Made by a program: the position numbers and the translations under genes. Of a stretch of DNA of 64,000 nucleotides, positions 37,041 to 51,119 are shown piece after piece; position 1 is the first letter of the stretch, and the number at the start of each line of letters is the position of its first letter. The notes beneath the pieces are model-generated. The model was not told where the DNA came from, did no database searches, and saw only the letters and a program-made list of their open reading frames with translations. Origin of the DNA: Callipepla californica brunnescens (taxonomy: Eukaryota; Chordata; Aves; Galliformes; Odontophoridae); assembly GCA_023055505.1 (NCBI GenBank), contig JALIRH010000026.1, forward strand, positions 6,587,591 to 6,651,590, read 5' to 3'.

Positions 37041-40000
37041 CCTTTCACTCACATGACTACTGTGAGCCCTTATTGAGTAAATAAGGACAGTCCCAAAAAT
37101 GAAAGCTTAATCAAGTCTGATTTTAGTTGTTTGAGCTTCTGACTAGAATTTGAACAGAATGCTTTTATTTTTAGGGTCTCTGTGACTGAGTGCTGGTGAC
37201 TGAATACCAATCCAGAAATTAGTTCTGCTGCTACAGTAGGCATAATCTGAATCTAAGTTAACAGGCTAGTGCTGGGGCTTTTTGTTGATGAGCTTCAAGA
37301 AATGAAAATTATTTCTTCTATTTATTTTCCTTTCCCAGGAAAAGGTGGAGGGCAATTGTTCATCTTGGAAAAGTGCAGTTTCATCACTCACAAGAAAATG
37401 TGTTCTATTTTTGTAAAAATAAATAAGTAATCAAAGAGAGCATGCTCATTGCAAGAATTTTGTGTTAGGTGCTTAGCAGCACTAATGACATTTCTTCTCT
37501 CACATCTTTAGGGTACTTATGGCTTCTTTTTTTCAGTTGTAAAAGTTTCTTGACATTGGCATTAACCTAGGTTCTTTTTTTAAAGAAAAGGTGCATTGGT
37601 GGCTTTCTTAAAATGTTTCCTTAGAAGGCTGCAGAGGTCCCAATGAATGGCATGAGCTGGGTCAGTGGTGGTATGGGTGCCAAGCTGTGAGTCAGATAGC
37701 ATGAGCGTGTGCCCACGGGGCTTTCTGTGAAGTTCCAGGGTTTTCACAGTGGTTCAGAATTCAAGCTACATCGCATCTGTTCAAGATCTCTAATGCAGGA
37801 GAATAAGATGGGGTTGGTGAATAATATTGAAAACCTTTGTTTTCTTTTTTTATTTTTATTTCTTTATTTCTTGTAGGAAGGACACAAAACGTAGGAATAT
37901 AAGCTCTTGTAAAAGACATAGAAATACGGAGACTTGTTTGGTAGGTCTTTTGTCCCTTCAAACCTTCCAAGCCTTGTGTATATAATAATAATGAGCTCCA
38001 TCTTATATCTTGTTAGAAAAAAAGGTTACAGTATTGGGGATAATTTTACTTGGCTGACTGTAAAAATATCTGAAATCCTACAGTGTTGCTTTTCTATCAT
38101 CTCTGACTTTTCTGAGTAAATGGAAGTGAAGAAGTCAGGAGTAGTTTACTCAGTCAGTCAAGGCTAAGTACAGAAAGGGAACAGATTGCAGTGCATAGAA
38201 GTACTACCTTCCTTTTGAGAGTAGGATGGCTGTTTGAAACAAAGAATACCGTATTCCTAGTCTAACAGGGTTCGTTAGTTTGAAAATGATTATTGTATTC
38301 CACAGCTTATTTAATTAATTGAAACTTAAACCTGTCACTTCTCTTTTAGGGTGACATATTTGTGTTAAAACATCTGTCATCTTGTCATGCATGAGATTTT
38401 TTTCTTAATGGTCAGCTTGTCACGGTTAATTAGTCTTCAGACATAGGAGCAGTCATAAAGCAATGTGACTTTGAAAACTGTGTTTCTGTACCCCCATAAC
38501 TTTGACCTCTGAGGAGACAATATGCTGGTAAGGTATCTGTGCTATGAAGCAGACTGCCAAACCATGTTCATTCACAAGGGCTAAAGGAGTGTGTTGATTT
38601 CTGTGTGGAGCATTTCTTCCATTTTCTTTTAAGTTGGCTGCGTACTCGTGTCCAGCTTGGAGTTCATCAGTGTTATTATGTTATTACTGCTTTTAATAAT
38701 GGTACAGCTTGTCTTCTAGATTTTGAAGCTCTTCAAAAGAAAATCATTAATACTGACTCATGTTTTCATGTGCCTCCATTTTTCATGTCCTATTTCACAT
38801 ACCCTGAAAGGATCCAGTTTTCAGAAAGCCCTCGCTATTCCCTGGGAACTGTGTCACATGGGCAGCAGGTTGCCCCCACATCAGCTGTTCTGTAGCTACT
38901 GTGAAATACCATCAGTTGACTCTAGGATTCTTTCAGATTCATTGGGAGGGGAAAGATTTCAGAGAATTTAACTTGTTGGGTCTTCTCTCGTATTTAACTT
39001 GTTAATGTCTCACACAACCAGTTTGGTGAGGAGAACTGATGTGGGACGCATTTTACAAGAATGCAGACGGGCTGCAAGGTGTGCTGGGCTCCCTGAATCC
39101 ATGTTTGTTTTAAGGGAAGCTGAAGGACGCTCAGCATCCCGCTGGAGACGCATCCTTTTCCTATTCAATTACAGTATGTGCCATAGAAAAAATGTGTGTG
39201 GGGGAAAAAAATAGAAACCAACAGAAAAGTCCATTCATAAAAAATGAGAGCAGACTCTACAGAAAGAGCCTTAGTTGCCTGATATTTTTGAAAGAGGCAT
39301 TTTCTATCAAAGGTAATTCATGATGTCCTGCACTCTATTCATCCTCTTCAAGATAAGATGATTTCCATTTCACAAGAATTAATGCTTTGGCATATGAGAA
39401 CCAGTTTTTTATTAAAAATCTCATTATGATGTTCTGAAGAATAGGTAATTCCAGAAAGATTAGAAGCTGGTGGTAAGTGTATGCCTCTAATGAATTCTGT
39501 TCAGTTTCCAAAAACATAGCAACTTATATGTCTTAAGTTATAAGCCGCTTTTTCTTTTTTTAGTGTAATGGTCTCAGTAGACATACAAAATTATTAATGG
39601 AAATGGAAGAATTATGCAAGGGGAGAGGAAATGAATAGCTGATGTGAGAAGCTGACTAACTGTGCTAGCACTGTATAGGTAGCATTTTATTTCTTAGGAG
39701 TCTTCTCAATTCTAGCAGGAATGAACAGCTAGTGCCTGCCAACTCCCCATTTCTCCCTTTCTAACCTGGTAGCTGGCTGTCTTCTGAGCCTGGGATTGTG
39801 TGGGCACATGCAGAGTAGGGAGTATAGATAGCATTCATTAAATGCCAATAAATGCTTCTGATTTCTAGCATTTTCCTTCAGAGATAAGGAACAGTATCCT
39901 CCCAAATATCACCACAAACTATGGGAGTCTCCGGAAGAATAAATAAAGTGGGTGTGCTTGACACAGGAGGTTAACATCTGAAGAACCAGAGACTTCTCAT

Positions 40001-40042
40001 GCTGTTAGAACTTTATCTGGCAGTTTGGGGGGAAACTATATG

Positions 40043-40060
40043 TCAAAGGTTGACCTTTGA
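40043..40060. promoter_or_regulatory. Candidate paired TCF/LEF or nuclear-receptor site
   Basis: TCAAAGGT, two bases, ACCTTTGA: a perfect 8-bp inverted repeat. Each arm carries the TCF/LEF core CAAAGG/CCTTTG. The overlapping TGACCTTTGA (40051-40060) also resembles part of a DR1-type HNF4/PPAR element. Function is inferred from motif only. Confidence 0.3.
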
Positions 40061-43000
40061 GTCTTTAAAAGGGGGTCCTTTCAGACTCAAGAAATTGAGA
40101 AAGAGGAAATAATTTGATTTGTCAGCTCTCAGGTCCTCCTCTGACAGATCTGAAGAGGAGAAAGAGGAAGTCAAAAACATTATTAAGTCTTTCAGGTGTC
40201 AAATGGGAATATTTTCCCAAGGCCATAATTCTCTGAGGAGCTGCAGTTTCCTGCCACCTGTCCTGCTTTTATAGTATTTTCATGTAATACAAATGTTCCT
40301 TTCTTTGAATGAAACATTCACCCTGCAGCCTGACTACCGTATGAGATCCATGAGAAAATTACAGTACACTCATAAAGAGTTTTATGAATCAAGCTGTAGC
40401 TATCTTACAGCTCCACGTGCACTCTAACAGGCAATAGGGCTTGAAAACTGTTTGCTAGATGCTGGGGTAACAGAATAAAGAAACATTTTTAAGAAATTGT
40501 ATCCTGCTCTGATACTTATGTGGCCGGACTAGCTCTGCTGCAACAATGTCACCACTCAGGAGAATGTAACTAGTTCCTGAAGAGCTGGAGATACCTAGTC
40601 TGCCTTTTGGACACCGATTCTGAATGGATACATAATAAATACAGTTTTTAATTGCTTATTGGTACTAAAGATTCTTCTTGGAAGCATAAGGTGAGAGTAT
40701 GCGCTCTAAGTTGCCTGTGGTCATCCAGCATCATAGAGACTTTCATGTGTATTTAAGGGAGATTTGTATTGCCTCAAAATAGGGCCAATGTAAGGTTTAG
40801 ATCAGATTGCCAAGGGTCTTGTTCAGTCAAGTTTCAGCTGCCACCATGAATGGAGGTTTCTTGCATCTATCTCTTTGCAACGCGATCTCAGGGCTTAGAG
40901 GCATCCTGTTGGCATGCCTTCCTGAGCTGAAGATAGTCATTCTCTTCAATTTAAACCTAAATATTGTAGGACATCCCGCTGCTTCTGTCTGTACTGGCAC
41001 TGACTGATCTCTGGTTTCAGGGGTTTTGTGGGTATGCTCTTACAGTAGGTTATTTTTGGATTCAGGAGGGAATTTTCAAGACTTGTTTTTTTGGTTTGCT
41101 TTTGTTTATAGTTGGCATGGAGAGACTGAGGGGAAAAAAACTGGCAAAACTTACAAAATAAATAAAGCAGGGGTGTGACTTCAGGACAGGCTTGTTCTGA
41201 ATCTTCTTGGACTTGAGAAATCTCAGCTGAGCAACAGGATGTTGCAGCTTACTTTGCTAAAGACTGCCTGTGCAAGTAAGGAAAAAATAGTAAATCAAAT
41301 GTAGTATATGCTGTTGGAGCTCGTGTCAGTATTACGTCAGCTCGTGTGCTGTTAAACCATTCTGTGCTTCGAGTTGGTTATGCAGCATGTTGTGTGCTAT
41401 GTTGTGTGATTCTAAAAGGAAGTGACACAGCTCAGACAAGGGGGGATGCTGAGGCTGCCAGCTTCATCCTGCAGTGTGATCTGGGGATTTTTTGGATTTC
41501 ATTAACTGACCTCAAACTCCTGGGCACATTCTGCAGGCTGGTGTTGCTTTTGTTTCTGGAAATTCCACTCAGGATATTTACGTGACGTGGTGCTCTGTGC
41601 TGCTCCTGATTGGAACTCTGTGTGTTACCATCTGCCACCATGTTTGCTCCTAATAGCTACCACTTTCTTTTGTGTGAGTAGCTCTTCCTTTCACTGGCCG
41701 TAGGTCAGTGCAAAATGAGATGCTGACAGATTCTCCCATGCTCGTCATTGAAGGCATCAGTCAATTTTAGATTCAAATCCAATTTAACCAGCCAACCAAA
41801 GAAACACAAAACCTGGTTAAGTTCTAACAAATTCTCTCACAAGAAATTGTTGACAACCCAGGCTGGGATCCAAGGTTCTTGTAAAATCTAAAGCTGTGCA
41901 AGTTTTGACTAGGTTTGATGCTTTAAGGAGAACATTCCAAGCACTTCAGAATGTGCCCACACTTGGTGTATTTGACACCAAGGAGTTTCTATATAAGCCA
42001 TCTTTTCTAAGTCTTAACTAAGTTTGAAAGAGTAATGAGAAGGTTCACTGCTGTTGCTGTCCTGTTTGTTTACCAGAAGCAAATCAATTTTCCTTATTAT
42101 CAGAACATTAATGGTGCTCTTATTTAAAGGAAAAAAAGAAAAAAAAAACGAAAGGAAGTCTGTGAAAGTAGGAGTGCTGCTAATGCTTTTGTTTTCATCC
42201 TTATTGCATATGGAGGGAAAATGTTATATTAGCGTGAAAATGTTCCCTTTCTCTGCACACTTTCCCTGGTATTTGTGGAGAAATAAGGCAAATTGTAAAT
42301 CCAGTGAAAGCCACGTGTTATTCTGTGTAGTGGAGGTGTTTCCTAGATGCTACGTGTGACAGAAGACTCAGCATTATGTCTCTAAGCAGCTATTGCAGCC
42401 TCTTACAGCTCTCTTCATGCTTCAGCTTTCCACGTGAGAGAGACTATGAACAGTTTTTATTATCAGGCAGAAATTTCAGTAAAGATTTTCATTGTTTGGT
42501 AGTTTAGGCGATGTGTTGTACGTAGAAACGTTGACACAGCAAACCAAAGCTCTCGTGAGGTGAAGAGAAGAATCTACTCTGTTCTGTGACAATGTGGCCT
42601 TCATTTCCCAGTCTTTGCCACCCTTCTAGGATGTGCTCTGTCTGTGCCTTTGAAGCAGATGGTTATTTTGTCAGTGAGCTTTTAAAGCATCAGAAATACT
42701 CACTACAAACCAGTGGATTTGCAGTTGTTGTTACACACATTGCATCCAGTACTGAATGTGATATTTCACCCAAAGAAAGTCTGCATGTTTTGTTCATAAT
42801 GCTGTCGTGTTAATGCTTGAGCTGTACAAACTTCCACGTATGAACGTGATAGCAAACTGTGTTTAGTGATGCACTTGAGCACATAGGGAACAAGTGCTTT
42901 CAGAATACTTTCTGCTTGGATGTGAGTTTGTGCATTTTATGAAAGGTGTTATGAGTTAGAAGATAGCCATACTTCTATGTGTGATTATCCTTTTTCCAGG

Positions 43001-43868
43001 AATCATTAATATCCACGTTAAGAGAAGATAGGATATCCTGGGAATTGAAATACTCAAAACCTGGATTGTTAAGAAACACAATACCTTTTCATTTTTGTTT
43101 GCTTTAACTCCTTCTAGAGTCTTTTTTGTCTGTGAAAAACCCTGGTGCTTTTTAAGGGATTTTTTTTAAGAATGAAGATCAAATTTTATAATGTTTACAT
43201 AGGTAAAGAGCAACATGACCATTCGGAGAGCACACCTTCCATGAGGTTTATCAGTTTTGTGGAGCAACAGGGTGAGATTCCCCCAGAATTTCAGAGGTCA
43301 TTAACTGTGCAAACCCAAGGAGGGAGCTGGCTCTTAATCAGCTTGGAGCTGCTCCTGGGCTCTTCTCTCAGAAGCTGTCCCTGCAGCCTCTGGCTGCTGA
43401 AACCTCACCATGTAAACTCATTACAGGAGTGCAGACTGATGCAGGAGGTGCAAAGTTTCTTATACTCTCCTGCAGTATTCCAGCTGTCACTATATTCCAG
43501 CAAGGCTGCGTGTTTATGATGCTCTGAGTGTGAGGCTCAAGCCAGCCCAGCATTTCTGGTGACACACCCCGTGTGCTTCAGCAGGATAGGATAGACTCAA
43601 CCTGTTAAAATCCGCAAAGGTTCCTGTGTTTACAGGAGCAGGAGGGGTGGAGGAGTATTTCATACAAGAAGAAGGTGAATCTGGAAGCCTTTTAGGAGTC
43701 AGCTTGAGCCCGATGGACAAGTTTTCTCAGTGTAATTTGCAGTGCTTAAGAATGTTGATGTATGTCCTTTCTGGTTTGGCAATTAGTCCTAATCTCTACA
43801 TCTTCGTTGAACCTTTGAAGAAAGCTTTGCTTAGTGTTTGGTGAAGTCATTTTTGATATAAGGTGGCA

Positions 43869-43898
43869 AAACCTTGCTGGAACAAACCTTGATGGAAC
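43869..43898. repeat. 15-bp tandem duplication
   Basis: aaaccttgctggaac is followed immediately by aaaccttgatggaac, with one mismatch. Confidence 0.75.
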
Positions 43899-44420
43899 AA
43901 CTTTTTCCTTTTGAGTTCCCTATTTTAAAAGCCCTCTAACAGAATCATCTGAAATTTAGATAGAAAATAATCGTCAGGATGGTCACAGCACTGTTAATAG
44001 GAACATAGAAACATAGCAAGGGAATACTGAATACAGAGAATATTTTTCAATTTTAGTTCTTCTATGTAGCTTGGTTGACTTTTTTCTTCTGTTTCTTTTT
44101 CTTTTTTAATTATTCATTTATGATTGCCGTCTGGAGCTTTCTGACCAACAGTGTCACAGGAAGGAAAATGTTCTTTGTTTTCCCAGAAAAACTAGGGGGG
44201 ATGATGCCTAGTGAGTTGGAAAGAGAAAAAGCTTCTGACTGCAAAGGTCACATGAATTAGCTTAAGGACCCTGGGAGCTGTCAGGAAACTGAAGGCAAGG
44301 CTTGACTAGGCAACAAATCTGAGAGCGCTCCTTTCTGACTCTGGAGGCATCAGAACATCCCCGTCATGAGCCCTAGGGGAATTTTGCCTTTGAGCGTGTT
44401 TCTCCTTGCCATAATGCTTC

Positions 44421-44720
44421 CATGATGCAAATTAAGATACATAATTGCAGTCTCCAATGGCGACAGGATTCCTATGTTTTTGCTTTAATGAAGCTACATG
44501 AGAGTTATTTGGCAATATTAGGCCTCATTTAAAAAGCTGTATTGATGATTAAGTGGCAAATACCACTATATCATTGGGAAATGTCAGCAATAGCTGCTGT
44601 TTCTGTTGCCTTCAGCACATTCATCAAAGGGATAACAAATATACTGTTTAGAATTTTAATGGAAAAATTGTAGTGCAGTCATGTGGCTTTAAAATTCAAA
44701 GGTCTATAAATAATGAATTA
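44421..44720. promoter_or_regulatory. Candidate AT-rich regulatory block (octamer and homeodomain cores)
   Basis: The block contains a perfect POU octamer ATGCAAAT at 44425-44432 running into ATTAAG. TAATTG, several TTAAT/ATTA cores and other AT-rich motifs lie within 300 bases. It is free of simple repeats and TE signatures. That composition is common in conserved developmental enhancers of gene deserts, but it is also common in any AT-rich DNA. Conservation is needed to decide. Confidence 0.2.
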
Positions 44721-46278
44721 TTTTAGTGATGGTTACTGTTTCCCTGTCTCTGGGAAAAAAAAAACAGCATCTATATGTTGTAGCTCGTTGCTAACAGCAT
44801 ACTTTAATATTTATAAACTGCCAGTATTCTATAAACTCAGAAATTTGGTCGATGTCACTGTAATGGTTTGTTATTTATATGCTTGTAAATTTTACAGAAG
44901 AATACTATCACTATACTGAATGTGAACAACCAGAAGGGTCCTCGTTTACTATTTCATTGAGCACAGACAAGTGAGAGCCATGGCAGAGGCAGCAAGCCAC
45001 GGTCTGCTTGTGAGCCTTGGCTCAAGACAGATCAGTGTGACGGAGTTTGCATGTGAGAGCTCGGCCTGCAGCCAGGACACGTGCTGAAGAAGCAAGGCTT
45101 TCTGTTCCCCTTTTGATTCCTTGCCTCAGAATAAAGAGAGCCATTGTGGCAATAACTAGATTACTTGACTGAGAGATGGATCTTGCTACAGTTGCGGTGC
45201 TCCATTTTTTAAGAGGAGTAAATGGGATATGAAGTCTCTGTATACTGTGGGCATTTTGAGAGGTCCATGCCATAAAAACGCTTTGATTTACTTTCTCTCA
45301 AGCACAGTTTATTTGGACACTGCAACATTAATGTATGTAAGCATTTGTGATTTTCTAAACCACTTTAAAACATTTTCAATCTAAGACTGTTACAGACATG
45401 TGCATTTCTTCTCAAATTTCAGTTCACCTCTGAGACTTAAGATTTATTTGATGCAACAAAAAGGCAACTCAGAGGTGTAAAGTGAACCTTCTGCATCTAT
45501 TGAGGCGGTATTTTAGCTGTCTCAGGTTGTTTTTGCTGTATTTGTTGAATTATGAAAGGACTCCTGGGAGTTCTTCGTTGTTTAGGAGTGGCTGCCATGT
45601 GTCTGTTGCTGCCAGGCCTTTTTGGACCTTGGCTGAATCAGAAGTATACGTGCTCTCCACATGAACATCGTTTTACTCCAGAAGCGTCCTCCTTAATGTT
45701 TTAATCATGTTTGCCTCTGGACAAAGAGCTCAGTAATTGTCTCTGTTGTTTTTGTAGATGGAGAAAGATGTATTTTCACTTCTAACAGATAAGATACTGA
45801 ACTGTCTGTTTTGTTACTGAATCTCTCTCCTCTTCCTCTCCATCTTTCTAAGGATATCTCTTCTGCTGCCACCTGGGAGTGTTTTTACAAAATGTGAATA
45901 ATTTTGTAAGAACTTCTGAGTTATGTTCTACAGGACTTAATTTTCAAATGTCTGGCTTGGGGAACAGATTTCAGAACATAAAAGGAGGTGTTGAAGTCAC
46001 CTAATAATGGTGCAAAGAGGAACGAGGCTTCTCTGAATGGCAAAGCAAAGAAACTCAGGTGCTTGTGAAGGAGCCATCTAGAGCAAAGAACAGAAACCAC
46101 TGTAGCTATCTTTATCTTAATCTCCACGTTCCTTAGGAGCCTGCCAGCAGCTCCAAGAAGGTTTTAATGTTATCTACAACCTAGAGTAATATTCTATGAA
46201 CGGGTAACTGTCAGTCACTTGGTTTTCTTTTATTTCAAAGACTTGGGAAGGGCTGGCATCCTTAGATTCATATATATG

Positions 46279-46306
46279 TGTTTAAAATATATACGCATTT
46301 TAAACA
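46279..46306. repeat. 10-bp perfect hairpin, 8-base loop
   Basis: TGTTTAAAAT (46279-46288) and ATTTTAAACA (46297-46306) are exact reverse complements. The stem is AT-rich and thermally weak. Confidence 0.7.
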
Positions 46307-48809
46307 GGAATTGAAAATCTGCACATAGATACCTGGCTAAGAAGCTTTGTACTTGTGGCACTGAACAGCAATCTTCAAAAAGTGAGCATTTCTTCACAAT
46401 GTTGACACATAAATGAGGGTTCACTATCCTGAATGGTGGATATTTAAAAAAGAAGGCCGTTAAAAGCTGTTAGAGTAAGACTTTTTTTTTTTTTTGCTTT
46501 ATTTCCATGTTTAATGAAAATATATTTGACTTAAAAATCTCTACAGAATATTCTGCATTGTGCAAACTGATTTCTCTCTGAGAATGAATGAAATGTTCAT
46601 CTCGTTTTTTTTCTCCGTAGCTTCATGACCTTTATCTCTTTTGTAAATTAGCTCTCACACTAGTTTACAGTGCATTAGAATATGAATGATTTGCGTTACG
46701 ATGCACTCAGTCCCCTCCAGTTTTGTTTGAATATTCTGTGATTCATGCCAAAATCTGATTTCCAAGGCTTTGGCCGTTAAGACAATGTCTGGCTCCATTG
46801 TGGATCTCTCAGAGCACTGGTTTTTAAATTCCGATTTCCTTCTGTGTTCAATGATTCTTCTTCCAATTGCTTCTCTAGACTGAGTGACAGCAAAAATAGC
46901 CCAAAACTAGACAGGTAGAAAAAAAATCAGCTTCACAGTAACAAATATATATGCAGTGAAAATTTGGTTCATGTCTAGGTAAAGCAGTGAGATTGCATTT
47001 GTGTAACGCATCATCATGCTGCGTGGTTTCTACTTTGGGTGTTATTTTGGTGCAAGTTCCCCCTTTATTTGAAATGCGAGCCCCTGCTACACTGTGGGTG
47101 TCTCATCCACAGCTCCCAGTACGTTCAGACTGAAACTGCCATTCAGAGGCATTCAGGAGATGTTACGTGAGCATCAGTGTGAGTCCAAGGCAGAGACAAT
47201 TGTTGCTCAGAAGCTGAAGTTTCTTTGAATATTTTCACTCTTCTGATGTATTTCCTAAACAGAAGCCTTGGGGAATGGCAAGCACTCTGTGCTCTGAGAG
47301 ACAATTTCTACTAGAGGTGCTGAAACAGGCAGTGGTAGGTGTTTTAGTATTATTAGCAATAAACACTGCAGTCAGCTTTAATGGAATTAATTACTGGAGT
47401 TGCATTCTCTCCTCCTCTAATACAGAATCCTGGTCAGGTTTGCGTACTGGTTTTCATTTGATCACAACTTTGGTGGTCGAAGTAACTGAGTGGTTCTTAA
47501 TCCTTTTGTTGAGCAGCAGCGACTGTAATGCTTTCAAGTGAAGGTGACTTTCCTCTGTTAGCATGAAGAATTGTCCGCGTGTCGTTATGTGATCTCATGT
47601 ATTTTGTACTTGGCTCTGCATGAAGAAATCAGGTCTGGCCAAAACTGCATTCTGTACTTTTCATTAGAGTAAAAATGATGAAATGAAATATTTCACATGG
47701 ATACTGATGAGTTATTATTTTTTCACTTCACGTGTCTGTTGGTGTATCAGGATCTTAGATACAAAATGCAGTTCCTAGGGTCTTGTCAGGGCTGAAAGTT
47801 CTCATGCATCTGCTCACGCCAGAGCCGTACCTCCCATGAGTAACAGCAAGTCTGGGGCACCTCCTGAGGCAGGACAAGCCACAGGACACTCAGCTGGTTT
47901 TGGGGAGATGTGTTCACCTGGGAAGGGATGGTGTTTTTCCTTCTAATCAAAATACATGTTTTAATAATAACATTTTCCCAGTGAATCTAATTCTTAAATT
48001 ATCTTTCAAAGTTAAAAAAAAAAAATTATTCCTAAATATTTGTATATAAATCTTTTGTTCTCTATGTTAAAGCATGAAGCAAAGTATTTCCCTCTCCCCC
48101 CCATTTTTTTGTGTATTAAAAAGCTTCCAAAGTCAGTTACAGCTTTTAACAGTTTAGCTTTTCACTAACCATGTTTTCTGACAGCAGAATGTCCAGCTGA
48201 ATAACTTCTAATCAGTCTGGTAACATCATCTCAGTATCCCAGCCTACAACGAAGAGTCCTCAGACTGAGTTCTCTAGAGACACAGACCTTCCTCTAGCAT
48301 TTCTTTTCTAATGTAACACAAATGATCGGTAGAAAATGAACTTCTCTTCTTTTTTTCTTGATTCTGTGATCAGTGTTTTTCTTTATGATCATCTTTTGTC
48401 TGTATACCTAGAGATGAGCTCCTACATCAGCTTTTGCTTCCAGCCTGTGAACCTGAGTTTTGCCAGGCTGCAAAGATAACCAGGTGGGCAGAAGGCTGAA
48501 TTGTTTCATAATGTTTATTTTATTGTTAACAACAGAAATGCAATGTTTCAGTTACAGCATTACTATCATTTCAGCTAATAGCCTTCTACTGAGCAGCCAT
48601 TAAGGATGGTTGTTTTTGCAAGTATTAGAGAAGATTTGAGAAAAGAAAAAGCAGAAGTTACCATTGAGAGGAAGAAGCAATACCCAACTTCCTCGATCTT
48701 AAAGGGGGTTAATTCAAACTTCTCAAAAATTCTACTTTGTAATAGCAGTAAGGGCCTTTCTATCAATCCTGTTTAAAGCTGGATGGGGACAGACTGCACC
48801 ATCAGCTTT

Positions 48810-48875
48810 GCCAGCGGCCCTTAACTAGCCTTGATCTTTATTGCCAGAGGCTCTTAACTATACTTGATCTTTATT
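48810..48875. repeat. 33-bp tandem duplication
   Basis: The two units (48810-48842 and 48843-48875) begin gccagcggcccttaactagc and gccagaggctcttaactata. Both end cttgatctttatt and differ at four positions. It is a small local duplication, diverged enough not to be recent. Confidence 0.85.
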
Positions 48876-51090
48876 TGACAGATAAATGGCTCATACCTTG
48901 GTTCTTAATGCTTTGTTTCAAACTTCGTGAGAAGGTGGGAAAGTACAGCATGCTCTCTACTTTGACTAGCATGCTTAAGAGATAGCTTTGATCTGATGAG
49001 AATATATAGTGTCAAATCTCTGAAGGACCTTAATAAAGAGAGCTGACAAGAGTGTGTGCATTGTCCTAAATTTCAGGGCCCCAATAAAAGAGGACTTTGA
49101 ATAAAATGACACTGAGCAGTGCAGACATAGGGGCTGACACACCTCCCTTGGCCTGGCAACACTGAATCTCCAAAAAATGGCTCTTCTCTGTTTCTATGTG
49201 TGCAACATGTCTGAATTTTGGCCTGATCATATCAGCTGACTTTTAATGTGATTTGCATCAGTCAAGTAGTTAGAATTACTGCTCAGTCATCGTATAGGCT
49301 TACACTCTAGACTGGAGAGGGGATTTTGTGTTTCTAAGTTTTGCTTTGTTTATTTATTTTTTCCTGTTTTGTTCTTAAGTGTCTTTCTGTAGTTCAGCAT
49401 CTGATGGGAAAGGTGCACCTGGCACATCTTCTGACACTCTCTCTTCTCTACCTGCATGTAACCTGTTCTGGTGATCTCAAGTGTTTGTTCTTTAAAGGGC
49501 AAATAAATATTATAGCTCGCTTTTCAGACTTAAGTCTTTTAGACTATGGAAACTCCTTTCATCTCAACTCGATGGATCTGTCAGTGTCTGGCGGAGAGGG
49601 CTGGAGCTGGCTGTAAGGCTTCCACAAGGAACAGTGACTTCTTTTGAGTTTACTGGTCCCGTAATTCTTGCAGATTTGTTGTTACTGTGCTCTGTATAGC
49701 TGTTATCAGAGTTTAAATGTTAGTCACAGAAACAATGCTGGCTGGATGGTGGTTTGTTTTCTGCCTGCTTCTGTTGATTTTCCACTTCTTTTTCTCATTG
49801 TGTCGATATTTTGTTTGATCTTATTCTTAAAGGCCCAGCTTCTTCTGAAAGCTGCTGCCAGTGATCGTGTAAAAGGGGAAGAGGCAACAAATAGAACGCT
49901 TCTAACCTAATGACCGCAGGGAAGAGCCAGGCTTCACAAATAGCAGAGCTTAAGATCTCTTAAGTCTGAGTCGTAGTTGCTGTTATTCAGTAGTGCATCT
50001 TTTTGCATTAGTCTCAGTGGGAGACAATTCTCTTCATTTAAGTTAGTATCAGAAAATAAATTCTGAAAACCTTTTAAAATTACAATTGGATGAAAAGACT
50101 GGTTTAATAACTTTATTTTTACCTTTTGTTTGGCATTGTGTTCTAATACACTAGCTACTGTTGCCTGAGAAACTGTGATGCCTTACTTAAGGGTATTGCA
50201 AAGAAACCTTTTCACTGCATTAGAAGCAGTGTCTGTTTCAGTAAAGTTAGTTTGTGGTAAGAACAAACAAAACCCTCAGTTTGTTTTAATTGTGATTCAC
50301 TGGTACAGAACGAGTATTTTTAATGCTACCTTAAGGGGCCCTACTGTGTAAGCTTTTGCTGATATGGTGGTAAAGCATGAAAAAGACTGGGCTTGCTTTT
50401 GTATGCCTCCGTTTACACACCCTCGTGAGATTACCCTTAACATTTTAAGGCTTTGCTTCATTGTCATTTCTAGCTGTGAACAATATTACTATTACTGCTG
50501 TTCAAAGAGATAGGCTTGTGTTTCCCTAATAAAAAGGCCATGAAGCGTCTGTGTCTGAAGGCCAAGGATTTCCTTTTTAAGTAAATGTTCTTGTATGTCG
50601 TTTCTAGTACTGAAACAGGAAAACACCTAAAGGTCCACATGACATGTTCAATATACATGTAACAGCTGTTCATAGATGAGAGTGGTGACAAGTATACTTT
50701 GATTTATGGCAAAAGCTGCACAAAGCCTGAAATAATCACCTTTATTTACACATTTACAGAGAGATTTTTGGTCTGGCTTCTGTAAACTGTATTAAACTTG
50801 TTTGTTCATTTCTTTTGTTTTAGCTTATCATTAGGGCATTCTTTATTGCTTGCTGAAACAATTAGAGAGAGAGGGAGAAAAAGAGGGATACTCTTGTGCA
50901 TTCCCTCAGTATTTTCTCACATAGATTCCAGTAGCAAGACCTGTTCAGCAAAAGTTAAAATCTATAGCTTTGGGAACAAGATTATGGCCACTTATGGCCT
51001 CTCTATCTGATATTTCCTATTATATCACGGAACATAAATACCCTATTAAGAACTCTTCTGCAATTTTATTCTGCTGCACACATTTCTTTT

Positions 51091-51119
51091 GTGTGTGTGT
51101 GTTTGTTTATTTGTTTGTT
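51091..51119. repeat. (GT)n(TTTG)n compound microsatellite
   Basis: Six GT units pass into TTTG/TTTA units. Confidence 0.7.

Noticed and set aside
43145..43519. 124-codon + frame
   Set aside because: It begins at a non-ATG codon in a T-rich stretch and has no splice context. Chance length.
47275..47541. 88-codon + frame starting at ATG with hydrophobic segments
   Set aside because: The composition is suggestive, but there is no promoter, no polyadenylation context and no recognisable family.
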